A DNA stretch of 64,000 nt from Candidatus Latescibacterota bacterium (GCA_022819745.1 JAJEGS010000035.1:62001-126000), one strand, 5' to 3'. Shown: positions 18,964 to 27,634, numbered from the stretch's first letter. Numbers and translations: made by a program. The notes: generated from the letters alone by a model not told the origin.

Positions 18964-19419
18964 CTATTGCTTGGCTTCCCACTTGAGCGGGAACGGTTCG
19001 GTCTTGTCGGCCCTCTGCCACAGAAGCTCTAGGTTGCCATATATCTTGGTGAATTCTTCTTCGACGACCGAAATGCTCTTTTGGGCATTGGGCACAAAGG
19101 TCGGGAAGTCCGGCTCGACCAGCTTGCGCATCGCCGCTTTCAAGGCCCGTTTCATAGCATTGTGCAAGGCCCGGAGGCGCTTGTCTTCGAGTTCGACCTT
19201 CTCCAACTCGTCGAGCAAGGTCTGCATGACTTCTTTGACGTCGTGGGCCTGAGAAGTCATGCCCTCGGTCGTCAGGTACACCTGATAGCGCATTAGCTGT
19301 TGGCTATGGCTTTCCAAGCCCTGCAAGGTCTGGATATAAGGAGTTAACTCATCTTTTTTGCCCTCACAGGCCAAAAGCCCACTGACGACGAGTGCGATTA
19401 GGATTGAATTTTTGTGCAT
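18964..19419 (-). CDS. Predicted lipoprotein, helical, function unknown
   Basis: 151 residues from ATG 19419 with GGAGG six to seven bases upstream; an in-frame start at 19431 is less likely. The N-terminus is a lipoprotein signal ending in the lipobox LLAC (C18), so the mature protein should be attached to a membrane. The rest is charged and largely helical (TLLDELEKVELEDKRLRALH), like a small periplasmic coiled-coil protein. I do not recognise the family. It appears to be a single-gene unit ending at the hairpin at 18906-18933. Confidence 0.75.
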   Translation of the reverse strand: MHKNSILIALVVSGLLACEGKKDELTPYIQTLQGLESHSQQLMRYQVYLTTEGMTSQAHDVKEVMQTLLDELEKVELEDKRLRALHNAMKRALKAAMRKLVEPDFPTFVPNAQKSISVVEEEFTKIYGNLELLWQRADKTEPFPLKWEAKQ

Positions 19420-19463
19420 TGGTTCCTCCATTTCCCAAAGACATTACTGCTATAAACCTCAAC

Positions 19464-20333
19464 CTAATAATCTGTCGGGTGTGCGTCAAATGAATGGCGG
19501 CGACGATAGAGCACCGCGTTCAATTCACCGCCCAACAATAATGAAAAAGCCAGCAAGTACGCGGACAGCAAGAGGATGATGGCAGTCCCGAGTACGCCAT
19601 AGATTATATTATAATAGCTAAACCGCTCAATGTAATCCAAAGCAATGGCAATGACCCCGGCCAGCCCAGAAAACATCACACTCCCCGGCAACACGTCCCA
19701 CCAGCGCAGGCGCACGGCCGGCATGATGTAGTAAATACAGGCGGCAGTGGCGACCATGCCGACCACGACCACTGCGCGCCGCAACAAGGCCACCAACGGA
19801 GAAAAGTGTGGGGAAGTCCAATAGCCCCGCAGCCAACTCTCAACGTGTTCGCCGAATATAATGAGATTAAAGAAAAAAACGAAAGAAATCCCCAAGATGA
19901 CGATTAGGGCGAGCGAAAGAATACGCCGCTTGTAAAAGGACCGATGCTCTTGCACGCCGTAGGCTCGGTTGAGCGCCATCATCGTAGTGGACATGCTAGC
20001 CGACGCCGGCCAGATGACTCCCAAGAACCCGATGACAAACAAACTTTGCGACGAGAGAAAGCTGATATTGTCTTCGACGGCCTCGAGCAACGGAACTGGG
20101 ATGACAAGGCCCAAGCTTTCGAGCACTCTGATGAAATCCTCAGACGATATGCCCAAGAATCCCAATAGGGCCGTCAGAACGAGAATGCCTGGGAAAATGG
20201 CAAATATAAAGTCAAAGGCCATGGCTGGGGCCGCGGTCGTGCAATCGTGGCGGTACGTCGCCGCCACGGCATCGCGGCCAACCGCTAGGCAGAAGGCGAT
20301 CCGGCTTCTAAGAGCCTTTCTCACTGTGGCCAC
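19464..20333 (-). CDS. YihY/BrkB-family inner-membrane protein
   Basis: 289 residues with about six membrane helices. The family block near the start (APAMAFDFIFAIFPGILVLTALLGF, with the SxxP-like turn FAIFPG) and the repeated ISFVFFFNLIIFG / VLPGSVMFSGLAGVIAIALDY / YNIIYGVLGTAIILLLSAYLLAFSLLLGGELNA segments are typical of YihY/BrkB proteins, once misnamed RNase BN. The biochemical role of the family is unsettled. The start, GTG 20333, overlaps the end of the IMPase-like gene by 26 bp, so the three genes 19464-21926 form one unit. Confidence 0.85.
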   Translation of the reverse strand: MATVRKALRSRIAFCLAVGRDAVAATYRHDCTTAAPAMAFDFIFAIFPGILVLTALLGFLGISSEDFIRVLESLGLVIPVPLLEAVEDNISFLSSQSLFVIGFLGVIWPASASMSTTMMALNRAYGVQEHRSFYKRRILSLALIVILGISFVFFFNLIIFGEHVESWLRGYWTSPHFSPLVALLRRAVVVVGMVATAACIYYIMPAVRLRWWDVLPGSVMFSGLAGVIAIALDYIERFSYYNIIYGVLGTAIILLLSAYLLAFSLLLGGELNAVLYRRRHSFDAHPTDY

Positions 20334-21096
20334 CCAGATGCCCTATGATGGACTCGAAGAGATGCCCATTAGAAGAGAAGGCGTCTTTGCCGTATATCGT
20401 CGGCACCCCCTGCCAATCGGTAAAGGTGCCTCCAGCTTCCTGCAGAATCGGCAGCAATGGCCCGCAATCCCACGGATTCATAATGGGGTCAAAGCTGGCC
20501 TCGGCCCGACCGGTGGCCACCAGTATGTGGCCGTAACAATCGCCCCACCCCCGACGCAGCCGAGTGCTGGCGACCAGCTTCTGCCACTCCTGTTCGCGGC
20601 CTTGTTCGGCAAAGCTCGGCCACGACGTATAGCAGATGCAGGCCTGGCCTAACTCAGCTACCGAGGACACTGCCGCCCGCCGGCCATTCCACCAACAGCC
20701 CTCGCCCCTAGCGGCCCACACCATCTCGTCAAGGGCTGGCATATAGCAACAGCCTACATCAACCCCATCCGGCCCTTCCCGCGCGATGAGCACTCCGTAG
20801 AGCGGCACCCCTTGGACAAAAGATTTTGTCCCGTCTATGGGGTCAATAATCCAGCGCGTTCCGGAGCTTCCCTCAACTTGGCCAAATTCCTCGCCGACGA
20901 TCCCGTCGTCGGGATAGACTTTGGCCAACAAGTCTCGTATCTTGGCCTCGGCTTCGCGGTCAGCGACGGTCACCGGCGATAGGTCTTCCTTCCACTCGGC
21001 CTGAATGCCCGACTGGAAGTAGCGCAAAGTGATCTTACCGGCTTGCCAAGCCGCATCTACTGCAAAATCCAAGCAACTCCGCAGCGACGCGCTCAA
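20308..21096 (-). CDS. Inositol-monophosphatase-family phosphatase (histidinol-phosphatase-like)
   Basis: 262 residues. A Mg2+-dependent phosphatase of the FIG superfamily. Metal ligands are visible: E69/E70 in GEEFG, D85 and D88 in DPIDGT, and the aspartate of NPWDCGPLLPI. The substrate may be inositol phosphate, histidinol phosphate or another small phosphomonoester; sequence alone does not decide. The start is TTG 21096, overlapping the stop of the sugar-isomerase-like gene (TTGA), and the C-terminus overlaps the BrkB gene, so coupled translation is likely. Confidence 0.88.
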   Translation of the reverse strand: MSASLRSCLDFAVDAAWQAGKITLRYFQSGIQAEWKEDLSPVTVADREAEAKIRDLLAKVYPDDGIVGEEFGQVEGSSGTRWIIDPIDGTKSFVQGVPLYGVLIAREGPDGVDVGCCYMPALDEMVWAARGEGCWWNGRRAAVSSVAELGQACICYTSWPSFAEQGREQEWQKLVASTRLRRGWGDCYGHILVATGRAEASFDPIMNPWDCGPLLPILQEAGGTFTDWQGVPTIYGKDAFSSNGHLFESIIGHLGGHSEKGS

Positions 21097-21926
21097 CCCA
21101 AAATCTCTCGGCGGAGGTCGGTGAGTAGCTGCAGGGCCGCGCGGATATCCCCGACTTGGTCCGGGGCGTATTCGCGCTCAATAGTCAGCGGCCCCTCATA
21201 CCCTAAATCGCGTAACTTCAAAAGGAATGCCCGGATGTCGACGTCGCCCTGGCCAAGCGGCGCGTCCTCATACCAAGGCTGGCCCGTGCGACGCTCAATC
21301 GCGGCGTCTTTGCAGTGTACGCTGCGAACGAAGCGTCCCACCTGATCCAATGCCTCTAGCGGCGGGCCGGCTTGATAGAGAATCATATTGGCCGGGTCAA
21401 AGTTGACCGCGAGATTCTGGCGATCAACAGCTTCGATAAAGGTGAGAAGTTCAGCGGCGGTCTCCTGACCGGTTTCTAGGTGAAAATACTGGCCGTGCCC
21501 CCGGCAGTGATCGCACACGGTGCGCGCAACTTCGACGACCGCGGCAAAATCCGGATCCGACGCCTCCGGCACAAAACCCAAGTGCATGCCAACAGCATCT
21601 ACACCTAGCGCAGCAGCAAAGTCCGCGATAGCCAGAGTCTCTTTGAGCCGGTGCTCCCGGCGCTCTAAAGGCACGAGCCCGACCGTTTGCTGGGCGATTT
21701 CCGGCGTGGTGTAATCGTCGTCGGGAAAACCGGCGAAAACTACGCTAATTTCGATCCCGGCCGCGGCGAACTGAGCCTTGATTTCGGCAGTTTTCTCTGC
21801 AGTGCGAAAATCGCGGCCCGGCGCGTGCAGATGCACTGTGGAAACCCCTAGTTCCTTCACCGAATCCAATCCAGCCCCTAAGCCCTCGTCAATAGAGGTA
21901 AATATGCCTGTTGCCCATTTAGCCAT
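21093..21926 (-). CDS. Sugar phosphate isomerase/epimerase (xylose-isomerase-like TIM barrel)
   Basis: 277 residues from ATG 21926, preceded by AGAGG at six bases. A TIM-barrel enzyme of the AP-endonuclease 2/xylose isomerase-like family. The metal-binding pattern is spread along strand ends: YFHLETGQE, VNFDPANMILYQ, SVHCKDA and LTIEREY. Members isomerise or epimerise keto sugars, inosose and similar; the substrate is unknown here. It is the first gene of a unit with the IMPase-like phosphatase and BrkB, which suggests a sugar-phosphate-related task (inference). Confidence 0.85.
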   Translation of the reverse strand: MAKWATGIFTSIDEGLGAGLDSVKELGVSTVHLHAPGRDFRTAEKTAEIKAQFAAAGIEISVVFAGFPDDDYTTPEIAQQTVGLVPLERREHRLKETLAIADFAAALGVDAVGMHLGFVPEASDPDFAAVVEVARTVCDHCRGHGQYFHLETGQETAAELLTFIEAVDRQNLAVNFDPANMILYQAGPPLEALDQVGRFVRSVHCKDAAIERRTGQPWYEDAPLGQGDVDIRAFLLKLRDLGYEGPLTIEREYAPDQVGDIRAALQLLTDLRREILG

Positions 21927-21953
21927 TTCGGTCCTCTCCATTTGGTTGCAGAC

Positions 21954-21990
21954 AAATTAAAAGAGGGGACAGCCAAGCCATCCCCTCTTT
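21954..21990 (-). terminator. Terminator after the sigma factor unit
   Basis: A perfect 10 bp stem (21960-21969 with 21981-21990, AAAGAGGGGA/TCCCCTCTTT) with an 11-base loop. On the minus strand the stem runs into TTTTAATTT. It lies 22 bp after the stop of the 50-codon gene and upstream of the sugar isomerase. Confidence 0.75.
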
Positions 21991-22011
21991 GGTAAATCTA
22001 CGCGCCGCTTA

Positions 22012-22164
22012 TCACCTCGCGCTCCCTTCCTTTTCGTTGCGCCGCGTTCCCCCGGCCTGGGCAGCGTCCAAAACGGCCCGCACCCGCTGGCGAAAATTTT
22101 TGATCTGATCGTCTACTTCATCTATAGAATTTAGCAGATCCTCCTCAACTGCATCTTCTGGCAT
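22012..22164 (-). CDS. Small acidic helical protein, 50 residues
   Basis: ATG 22164 has AGGAG six bases upstream and opens a 50-codon frame (MPEDAVEEDLLNSIDEVDDQ at the start, ending KEGSAR). The composition is charged with a heptad-like pattern around DQIKNFRQRVRAVLDAA, so a short helix or coiled coil is likely. I recognise no family. It follows the sigma factor gene by 51 bp in the same direction and is followed by a terminator, so it would be cotranscribed with the sigma factor. A coding role is supported by the ribosome-binding site and context only. Confidence 0.55.
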   Translation of the reverse strand: MPEDAVEEDLLNSIDEVDDQIKNFRQRVRAVLDAAQAGGTRRNEKEGSAR

Positions 22165-22215
22165 GGCATACTCCTGCGACTATTGGGGAGCAGGGGAGCC
22201 TTGTGGGGGGCATCT

Positions 22216-23076
22216 TCAAGCGCGGCTATAGGAGCGCAGATGATCGCAGCGGCTGGGGTGCCGCAAACGGTGCAGTGCTTTCTCCTTGATTTGCCGAACT
22301 CGCTCGCGCGTAAGCCCAAAGCGCATCCCAATCTGGTCTAAGGTCATAGGCTCTTCCCCATTCAACCCAAAGTAAAGGCGGAGAATCTCGGCCTCGCGCC
22401 CAATGAGCCTATTCAGAGCCGAGTCAATCTGCCCGCGCAGACAACCGCGCATCACTTGGTTTTCAGGGGACTCTTGCCGCTCGTCTGGCAGTACGTCTAG
22501 CAGACTGTGATCTTCTTCGCCGAGAAAGGCCGCGTCGAGCGACCGCATCGAGCGACTGCACATTAAGGTCTCCTTGACCTCTTCAACTGGGACATCGAGC
22601 TGTTCGGCGATAGCTTCAGGGTGGGGATCGTCGGTGCGCTCCTGCTGCAAGATGCGGGACGCTTTGGATATCTTGTAGAGCAAACCGATCTTGTTCAGCG
22701 GCAGGCGAACCGTACGCGATTGTTCAGCCAGCGTCTGTAGAATGGCTTGACGGATCCACCAAACGGCATAGGAGATAAACTTAAACCCCTTGTCTTCGTC
22801 AAAGCGCTCGGCGGCTGTGATTAATCCCATGTTCCCTGCACTGACCAAATCTGCGAGGGGGACGCCGCGATTTTGGTATTCCTTTGCCACGCTGACCACA
22901 AAGCGCAAATTCGCTTCGACTAAGCGATTGCGTGCGTCCTCATCCCCTTGCTTGATTTTCCGCGCTAGATTGACCTCATCGTCTGGGGAGAGTGGCTTGG
23001 AATGGGCAATTTCAGCCAGATAACTCCCGAGGCAATCTTCCATGTCCCAAAATGGAGCTTTAGTCATACCCGCCAT
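22216..23076 (-). CDS. RNA polymerase sigma-70 factor, short primary-type (RpoD-like)
   Basis: 286 residues with regions 1.2 (YLAEIAHSKPLSPDDE), 2 (EANLRFVVSVAKEYQNRGVPLADLVSAGN in the core-binding part, FKFISYAVWWIRQAI in the -10 part), 3 and 4.2 (LTRERVRQIKEKALHRLR, the -35 helix-turn-helix). No region 1.1 or non-conserved insert. That compact form is the primary sigma of Bacteroidota and relatives, but a group 2 factor is also possible. The start ATG 23076 has AGAGG eight bases upstream. It has its own promoter at 23149-23177. Confidence 0.92.
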   Translation of the reverse strand: MAGMTKAPFWDMEDCLGSYLAEIAHSKPLSPDDEVNLARKIKQGDEDARNRLVEANLRFVVSVAKEYQNRGVPLADLVSAGNMGLITAAERFDEDKGFKFISYAVWWIRQAILQTLAEQSRTVRLPLNKIGLLYKISKASRILQQERTDDPHPEAIAEQLDVPVEEVKETLMCSRSMRSLDAAFLGEEDHSLLDVLPDERQESPENQVMRGCLRGQIDSALNRLIGREAEILRLYFGLNGEEPMTLDQIGMRFGLTRERVRQIKEKALHRLRHPSRCDHLRSYSRA

Positions 23077-23148
23077 GGAACCATCCTCTTCATTTAGAGT
23101 GGGGAGGAAAAGGAAAGCTACACATGCTTCAAACTAAAGATTGTGTAT

Positions 23149-23177
23149 AACTTAGCCGGGGGCACAAAGCCTGTCAA
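23149..23177 (-). promoter_or_regulatory. Probable sigma-70-type promoter of the sigma factor gene
   Basis: On the minus strand TTGACA (23177-23172), a 17-base spacer and TAAGTT (23154-23149). The -35 box is perfect and the -10 box is weak. It lies 72 bp upstream of the ATG at 23076, between rph and the sigma factor. Confidence 0.55.
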
Positions 23178-23195
23178 GCAATTTCTCTCAAACCC

Positions 23196-23909
23196 CTAAG
23201 CCCTCGTAAGTGTGCTTAAAACAGACTGTTGCACAGCCAGTAGGCGCTTTACGCCCACAGCCGCCAAGTCGAGTAACTCAATGGCCTGCGCACGGGTAAA
23301 GGGACGCCCCTCGGCCGTGCCTTGGACTTCGACGATCCCTCCCGAGCCGGTCATAACGACGTTCATATCGGTTTCGGCGCGGCTATCTTCCTCATAGCAT
23401 AGATCCAATAAGGAACGGTCCCCCACTACTCCGACGCTAACAGCGGCGACCTGATCTACAAGCACAGCGCCTTGCCACGCCTGCAACGCCTCTACTAAAG
23501 CTACATAAGCCCCTGTTATTGAGGCCGTGCGCGTGCCGCCATCCGCCTGTATGACATCGCAATCGACATACAGCGTCCGCTCACCTATTTGCTCCAAATC
23601 CACTACCGCTCGCAGGGACCGACCGATCAGGCGCTGAATTTCGCGCGCCCGACTATTGGGTTCACGAGCCACTCGGCGCGTAGAGGAGCCAGGGAGCATG
23701 CTGTACTCCGCGGTTAGCCACCCCTTGCCGGTCCCCACCAAAAAGGGCGGAACCCCATCGACGGGCGATACCGTGCAGAGCACCTTTGTATCGCCCATCT
23801 CGATCAGAGCCGATCCAGCCGCCGTTTTCAGGTACCTCGGGGAAATCTGCACCGGCCGCAACTGATCGGGCTGGCGTCCATCACTGCGCTTCCAGCTCGT
23901 CTCACTCAT
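23196..23909 (-). CDS. rph: Ribonuclease PH
   Basis: 237 residues. A phosphorolytic 3'-5' exoribonuclease that trims tRNA precursors. Family signatures: [50 protein letters not shown] (with the [22 protein letters not shown] block following), [23 protein letters not shown], and [21 protein letters not shown]. Full length. The start overlaps the stop of the DnaC-like gene by 8 bp, so smpB, the DnaC-like gene and rph are one coupled unit. Confidence 0.96.
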   Translation of the reverse strand: MSETSWKRSDGRQPDQLRPVQISPRYLKTAAGSALIEMGDTKVLCTVSPVDGVPPFLVGTGKGWLTAEYSMLPGSSTRRVAREPNSRAREIQRLIGRSLRAVVDLEQIGERTLYVDCDVIQADGGTRTASITGAYVALVEALQAWQGAVLVDQVAAVSVGVVGDRSLLDLCYEEDSRAETDMNVVMTGSGGIVEVQGTAEGRPFTRAQAIELLDLAAVGVKRLLAVQQSVLSTLTRA

Positions 23910-24729
23910 TGAGATGCATCCGATAATCCGGGCCGTCCATGGGGATCGGTTGGCACATCTCTACTAGACGTGAATAGATGCGCCCCTTGGCTAGGTCCTT
24001 GAGTTGGTCGAGGGGCTGGTTGGTGGTAACAACCGTGAATCGCTGGTCGCCGTAGCGAGCATCTACGAGATCGTAGAGCATTTCTATTTCCCATTCGGTC
24101 CCCCGCTGGATACCGAAGTCGTCTAGGACGAGGTAGGGCATATTACACAACTCTTCGAGCATTGACCAAGTATGGCCATAGCGCTCGCTGTCGGCTGAAT
24201 AAGTATCGCGCAATTTCTGAAAATACGTGCGCGACAGGCTAAGGAAGCGGCCCGGCTTGGTCCAGCGAAGCATGAGTTCATTGAGTGCAATACAGCCCAT
24301 CAAGGTCTTGCCCGTGCCAGGATTGCCGTGGAGAAGATAGCCGCGCTTAGGCTCTTCTGCTGCATCAATTAGATCTTGGTGAATGCGGAGATAGACTGTG
24401 GTCGCTAGGTTGATAGGCGTCCCATCTGGTGCCGCCATCCGAAAGTCATCAACGAACTTCCACTTGTAGCGCTCGGGTATATCGGCCTGACGAAACAGGC
24501 GATTGGTTTCCGTCTTTTTGCGGCGATAGGGACGGCAGGGACACCACTGGTTGCGCGAATCGTCGTCCCAGTACTGGTAGGGTGCCCTCTCCCCGCAGCG
24601 GCACTCTACGCACTCGCAAAGCCGCAGCGTACCATAACGGCCCACCTTGACTATCGGGTCATAGTACAGGCCTCCACCGCTGCACTTAGAACAGCGCGTC
24701 GCGGCCTGATTAGACGCCGGCAAACTCAC
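23902..24729 (-). CDS. DnaC/IstB-like AAA+ ATPase with a cysteine-rich N-terminus
   Basis: 275 residues, GTG start. The AAA+ core has Walker A GNPGTGKT (135-142) and Walker B YLVLDDFG, with [14 protein letters not shown] as the sensor 1 strand. This is the DnaC/DnaI/IstB helicase-loader type. The first 70 residues hold eight cysteines in C-x2-C, C-x-C-x2-C-x-C and C-x-C groups (C13, C16, C38, C40, C43, C45, C63, C65), likely two zinc sites. That is more than the single zinc cluster of DnaC/DnaI. No transposase is adjacent, so an IstB origin is unlikely. Overlaps smpB by 4 bp and rph by 8 bp. A replication helicase loader is the best guess. Confidence 0.75.
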   Translation of the reverse strand: MSLPASNQAATRCSKCSGGGLYYDPIVKVGRYGTLRLCECVECRCGERAPYQYWDDDSRNQWCPCRPYRRKKTETNRLFRQADIPERYKWKFVDDFRMAAPDGTPINLATTVYLRIHQDLIDAAEEPKRGYLLHGNPGTGKTLMGCIALNELMLRWTKPGRFLSLSRTYFQKLRDTYSADSERYGHTWSMLEELCNMPYLVLDDFGIQRGTEWEIEMLYDLVDARYGDQRFTVVTTNQPLDQLKDLAKGRIYSRLVEMCQPIPMDGPDYRMHLNE

Positions 24730-25205
24730 TGGTGGCGCTCCTTAAGGGCCCGGGCGACATCGCGGTCGGCTTGGCGTTGGGCCAACGTCTGGCGCTTGTC
24801 GAACTGCTTTTTGCCGCGGACCAGCGCCAATTCCACCTTAGCTCTGCCGCGCTTGAAGTAGATCTTCAGCGGCACCAAGGTAAGGCCCTGTTGTTGCGTC
24901 CTCCCTGTCAGCCGGCGGATTTCGCTGCGGTGCAAGAGCAATTTGCGCACGCGCTCTGGGTCGTGGTTGAAACTGTTGCCGCGCTCGTACTGGGCAATAT
25001 GTACATTGTGTAGGAAAATTTCGCCTCGTTCAACTACAGCGAAACTATCCTTGAGGTTAGCGCGCCCAGCGCGCAGCGACTTGACCTCTGTACCGCGCAG
25101 GACAATGCCAGTCTCGTAGCGACCCATCACCTCGTAGTCGTGCCGGGCTTTGCGATTTTGCACGACGATTAACTCGCGCTTGGCACCGCTTTCCATTTCG
25201 GCCAT
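24726..25205 (-). CDS. smpB: SsrA-binding protein SmpB
   Basis: 159 residues. It binds tmRNA and brings it to stalled ribosomes in trans-translation. Family blocks: VVQNRKARHDYEV, GIVLRGTEVKSLRAGRANLKDSF, ERVRKLLLHRSEI, and LVPLKIYFKRGRAKVELALVRGKK, with a basic tail KKQFDKRQTLAQRQADRD. Full length. First gene of the coupled smpB-(DnaC-like)-rph unit. I looked for the ssrA gene next to it and did not see one in the window. Confidence 0.96.
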   Translation of the reverse strand: MAEMESGAKRELIVVQNRKARHDYEVMGRYETGIVLRGTEVKSLRAGRANLKDSFAVVERGEIFLHNVHIAQYERGNSFNHDPERVRKLLLHRSEIRRLTGRTQQQGLTLVPLKIYFKRGRAKVELALVRGKKQFDKRQTLAQRQADRDVARALKERHQ

Positions 25206-25233
25206 AACTGTCTATTTCACCAAAGGAACGGGC

Positions 25234-25262
25234 TTGACGGCTGCAAGCCCTGCGCTTAATTT
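25234..25262 (+). promoter_or_regulatory. Probable promoter of tRNA-Leu
   Basis: TTGACG (25234-25239), a 17-base spacer and TAATTT (25257-25262), ending 13 bp before the 5' end of tRNA-Leu, as expected for a tRNA gene. Confidence 0.6.
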
Positions 25263-25275
25263 TTGCTGTTCACTT

Positions 25276-25362
25276 GCCGAAGTGGCGAAATTGGTAGACG
25301 CGCATGGTTCAGGACCATGTGGGGGCAACCCCGTGGAGGTTCGAGTCCTCTCTTCGGCACCA
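25276..25362 (+). tRNA. tRNA-Leu (anticodon CAG)
   Basis: An 87-nt class II tRNA with a long variable arm. The acceptor stem is GCCGAAG with CTTCGGC, the anticodon stem CATGG/CCATG flanks the loop TTCAGGA, the T arm is GGTTCGAGTCC and CCA is encoded at 25360-25362. A run of T follows at once. Confidence 0.97.
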
Positions 25363-25487
25363 TTTTTTGCTTCTTTTTTGCCCCTAACTATTAATCTACA
25401 CGCCTCGTTCCAACCCGCGCAAGGGATTGCTTACATGTGCAGCAGCCCCTGCCCTAAATTATACACAACTCGCGAAAGGATGTCCCT

Positions 25488-25865
25488 ATGGCTCGCTTTC
25501 TGCACACCCGCATCCGCGTCGGCGATCTCGAACGCTCTATTGAGTGGTATTGCACCCATCTCAGCTTTGAAGTTCGGAGCCGCTCCGATAAGTCGCCCGC
25601 AGGCAATCAGATCGTTCATCTCGAACTGCCCGGCAATGAACACACCTTAGAGCTGACCTATTCCGCCGATTACCAACTCGCTGTCCCCGAAGATCTCATG
25701 CACCTCGCTATCGCGGTCCCCGACTTAATCGGCTTTTGCGACACGCTGGAAAACAACGGAATTGAAATATGGCCTAGCGATTGGCGCGAGACTTTCCCTA
25801 CCGGCCGCAAGATGGCCTTTATCGACGATCCCGACGGTTACGAGATCGAGCTACTCGAAGGTTGA
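25488..25865 (+). CDS. gloA: Lactoylglutathione lyase (glyoxalase I), VOC superfamily
   Basis: 125 residues, close to E. coli GloA. It would isomerise the hemithioacetal of methylglyoxal and a thiol to a lactoyl-thioester. The metal ligands are in place: H6 (LHTRIRV), E55 (LELTY), H72 (LMHLAIAV) and E121 (DPDGYEIELLE), with the family motif VGDLERSIEWY at the start. Lone plus-strand gene after tRNA-Leu. Its last 28 bp overlap the 3' end of the DUF815 gene. Whether it uses glutathione or another thiol cannot be told. Confidence 0.9.
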   Translation: MARFLHTRIRVGDLERSIEWYCTHLSFEVRSRSDKSPAGNQIVHLELPGNEHTLELTYSADYQLAVPEDLMHLAIAVPDLIGFCDTLENNGIEIWPSDWRETFPTGRKMAFIDDPDGYEIELLEG

Positions 25866-27310
25866 TTTAACTGGTCCTTGTCGCGCAAGTACTGCGGCAA
25901 GTAGGCGACGATAAAATCCCGCGCCGTCCGGCCTCCGACTAAATCGTGGTTGTGCCGCATCCGCCAAACCTCAAAGGCTGCCAATAATTTCTCTTCTGGC
26001 AGGTCAATCCCTGCCCGATGCGCATAGGACAATACCATAGAGTGATATTGCTGTCTGCTAGGCAGGTCGAGAAATACCTTGAGGGCAAAACGGTCGTCGA
26101 GTGCCCGCTCCTGATCGAGGCGTTGCAGTTGTTGAGGGTCGTAGAATTCGGCTTGAATGCCTTGGTTGACTAGATTGGGACGCTCGTCGTCTAGCTGCAT
26201 CTGGCCTAACCCTTGCGGTCGCTCTCCTTCCCGATCAACTAGGTCCTTGTAGTTGGAAGTTGCATAGAAGACCAAGTTATCCGGGCACGCTTCTAACCCC
26301 CCGTCGAGCACGCTCGACAGTAGATGCAAACTGTTATCGCCCCGGCTCAAGGATATATTGTCCAGTACGCCCACAAAGCGCTGGCGACGCCCCCTGACGA
26401 GGGCAAACAGGTATGGTAACAGATGGTAGCAAGACGGATCGATCTCGATGGCGCGCAGACCGCGATCAAAGAATTGCCCTATCAAGGCTCGTATCAGCGT
26501 CGATTTGCCGCCGCCGCGCGGCCCCCAGATTAGCGCGTTGTGTGCCCGATAACCGGCGAGAAAATGGCGCGTGTTTGCTTCTAATACTTGGATCCTCGCT
26601 CCGTTGCCCTCCAGCCAGCCGAGGGGAAATTCCGCGAAATGGCGGATAGGTTCCAAGATGGGCTTGTCCCCCCTGCCGACGAGGCGAAAGGCCGGGAATC
26701 GGCGCAGCGAACCCCGCCCATGCTCGTGGATCAGGCATCCGAGCTCTCCTGCTAACCCAGCCCAATCCTCGCTGAGGGCAAAACGCTCTTTCAATTGGTC
26801 AACGGCTGCGGGTTCCACCCCATCTCCGGGCATGAGAGCTAAAGGCTCCACATCGCCGCCGACCAGCCGCAGCCATATTCCCCAGCGAGGACGGGCCAAG
26901 ACCGCAGCACTTTGCAAATCGCGGCACGCAACCTGATGCAACGCGACGGGAACATCTGCTGGAGGCTGATTTTCGCAAGCGAGCAAAAACGGATGTCGGC
27001 CATCAAGCAGCCGGTTGAGCAACAGCCCTTGTAAATCCGGTGCACCACCACCCCAATCGCCGTTAAGTGCCGCCGCGAGAAGTACATCTGAACAACGCTG
27101 GTGTTGCGCGATCAATTCGTCCGCTGCTCGCTGTGCCTGTTTACCGGCCACCAATCTGTCGGCGCACGCATGTGCACAGCGCAGCAAGGAACGCAGCGGT
27201 TCCACTTCGGCGGGTTTGAGCAGCCGACTAAAGGAGGAGAACCGGTCCAAGGCCACGAGCATGGCTTCGATTTGGCCGGCGATTTGCAGCGTCTCTTCAC
27301 GCTTTGTCAT
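25838..27310 (-). CDS. DUF815-family ATPase (AAA+)
   Basis: 490 residues. The C-terminal half is the DUF815 AAA+ ATPase: ANTRHFLAGYRAHNALIWGPR leads into Walker A GPRGGGKST (from residue 262), then RFVGVLDNISLSRGDNSLHLL as the Walker B region, and LVFYATSNYKDLVDRE for sensor 1. The N-terminal about 240 residues are less conserved (repeated helical segments, LLRCAHACADRLVAGKQ). The family function is not settled. It stands alone on the minus strand, convergent with gloA. The assignment rests on these motifs. Confidence 0.8.
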   Translation of the reverse strand: MTKREETLQIAGQIEAMLVALDRFSSFSRLLKPAEVEPLRSLLRCAHACADRLVAGKQAQRAADELIAQHQRCSDVLLAAALNGDWGGGAPDLQGLLLNRLLDGRHPFLLACENQPPADVPVALHQVACRDLQSAAVLARPRWGIWLRLVGGDVEPLALMPGDGVEPAAVDQLKERFALSEDWAGLAGELGCLIHEHGRGSLRRFPAFRLVGRGDKPILEPIRHFAEFPLGWLEGNGARIQVLEANTRHFLAGYRAHNALIWGPRGGGKSTLIRALIGQFFDRGLRAIEIDPSCYHLLPYLFALVRGRRQRFVGVLDNISLSRGDNSLHLLSSVLDGGLEACPDNLVFYATSNYKDLVDREGERPQGLGQMQLDDERPNLVNQGIQAEFYDPQQLQRLDQERALDDRFALKVFLDLPSRQQYHSMVLSYAHRAGIDLPEEKLLAAFEVWRMRHNHDLVGGRTARDFIVAYLPQYLRDKDQLNQPSSSSIS

Positions 27311-27486
27311 CTAAAATGCAAAATTCGCTGATAGATGGGTTTCTGGCATTCTCATGGCCCTCATGGCCGAAATAGCTGCTATATTCCCTTCGCCGACGGC
27401 CTAGCACTTTGCATTTGTACGCGCTCTTAAGCCTGTACCAAATGACCGCAACTGTCTGGAAGACAGCCGTTTTTGAGGAAAGGAAC

Positions 27487-27560
27487 TACCCCCGGGCGGA
27501 TTCGAACCGCCGACCCACAGATTAGGAATCTGTTGCTCTATCCTGCTGAGCTACGGGGGC
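27487..27560 (-). tRNA. tRNA-Arg (anticodon CCT)
   Basis: A 74-nt cloverleaf on the minus strand. Acceptor GCCCCCG with CGGGGGT (one terminal G-T pair), D arm GCTCAGCAGGATAGAGC, anticodon stem ACAGA/TCTGT around TTCCTAA, T arm GGCGGTTCGAATCCGCC. No CCA is encoded. Confidence 0.96.
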
Positions 27561-27581
27561 TATAGGAGGGACGCTATTCAT

Positions 27582-27608
27582 ATTATAATGCGAGAGACCC
27601 AAAGTCAA
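27582..27608 (-). promoter_or_regulatory. Probable promoter of tRNA-Arg
   Basis: On the minus strand TTGACT (27608-27603), a 15-base spacer and a perfect TATAAT (27587-27582), 22 bp upstream of the tRNA 5' end. The spacer is short, otherwise a good match. Confidence 0.5.
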
Positions 27609-27634
27609 ATGCCCCAGGTTTTTTATCCTATGTA

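Noticed and set aside
23902..24729. IstB helper of an IS21-type element
   Set aside because: The gene overlaps smpB and rph in a coupled unit, and no transposase or terminal repeats are present.
24726..25275. tmRNA gene (ssrA) beside smpB
   Set aside because: No tRNA-Ala-like ends or tag-like frame are visible around smpB; only tRNA-Leu is there.
27450..27476. Small hairpin followed by TTTTT before tRNA-Arg
   Set aside because: The stem is only 6 bp and no plus-strand transcript needs a terminator there.
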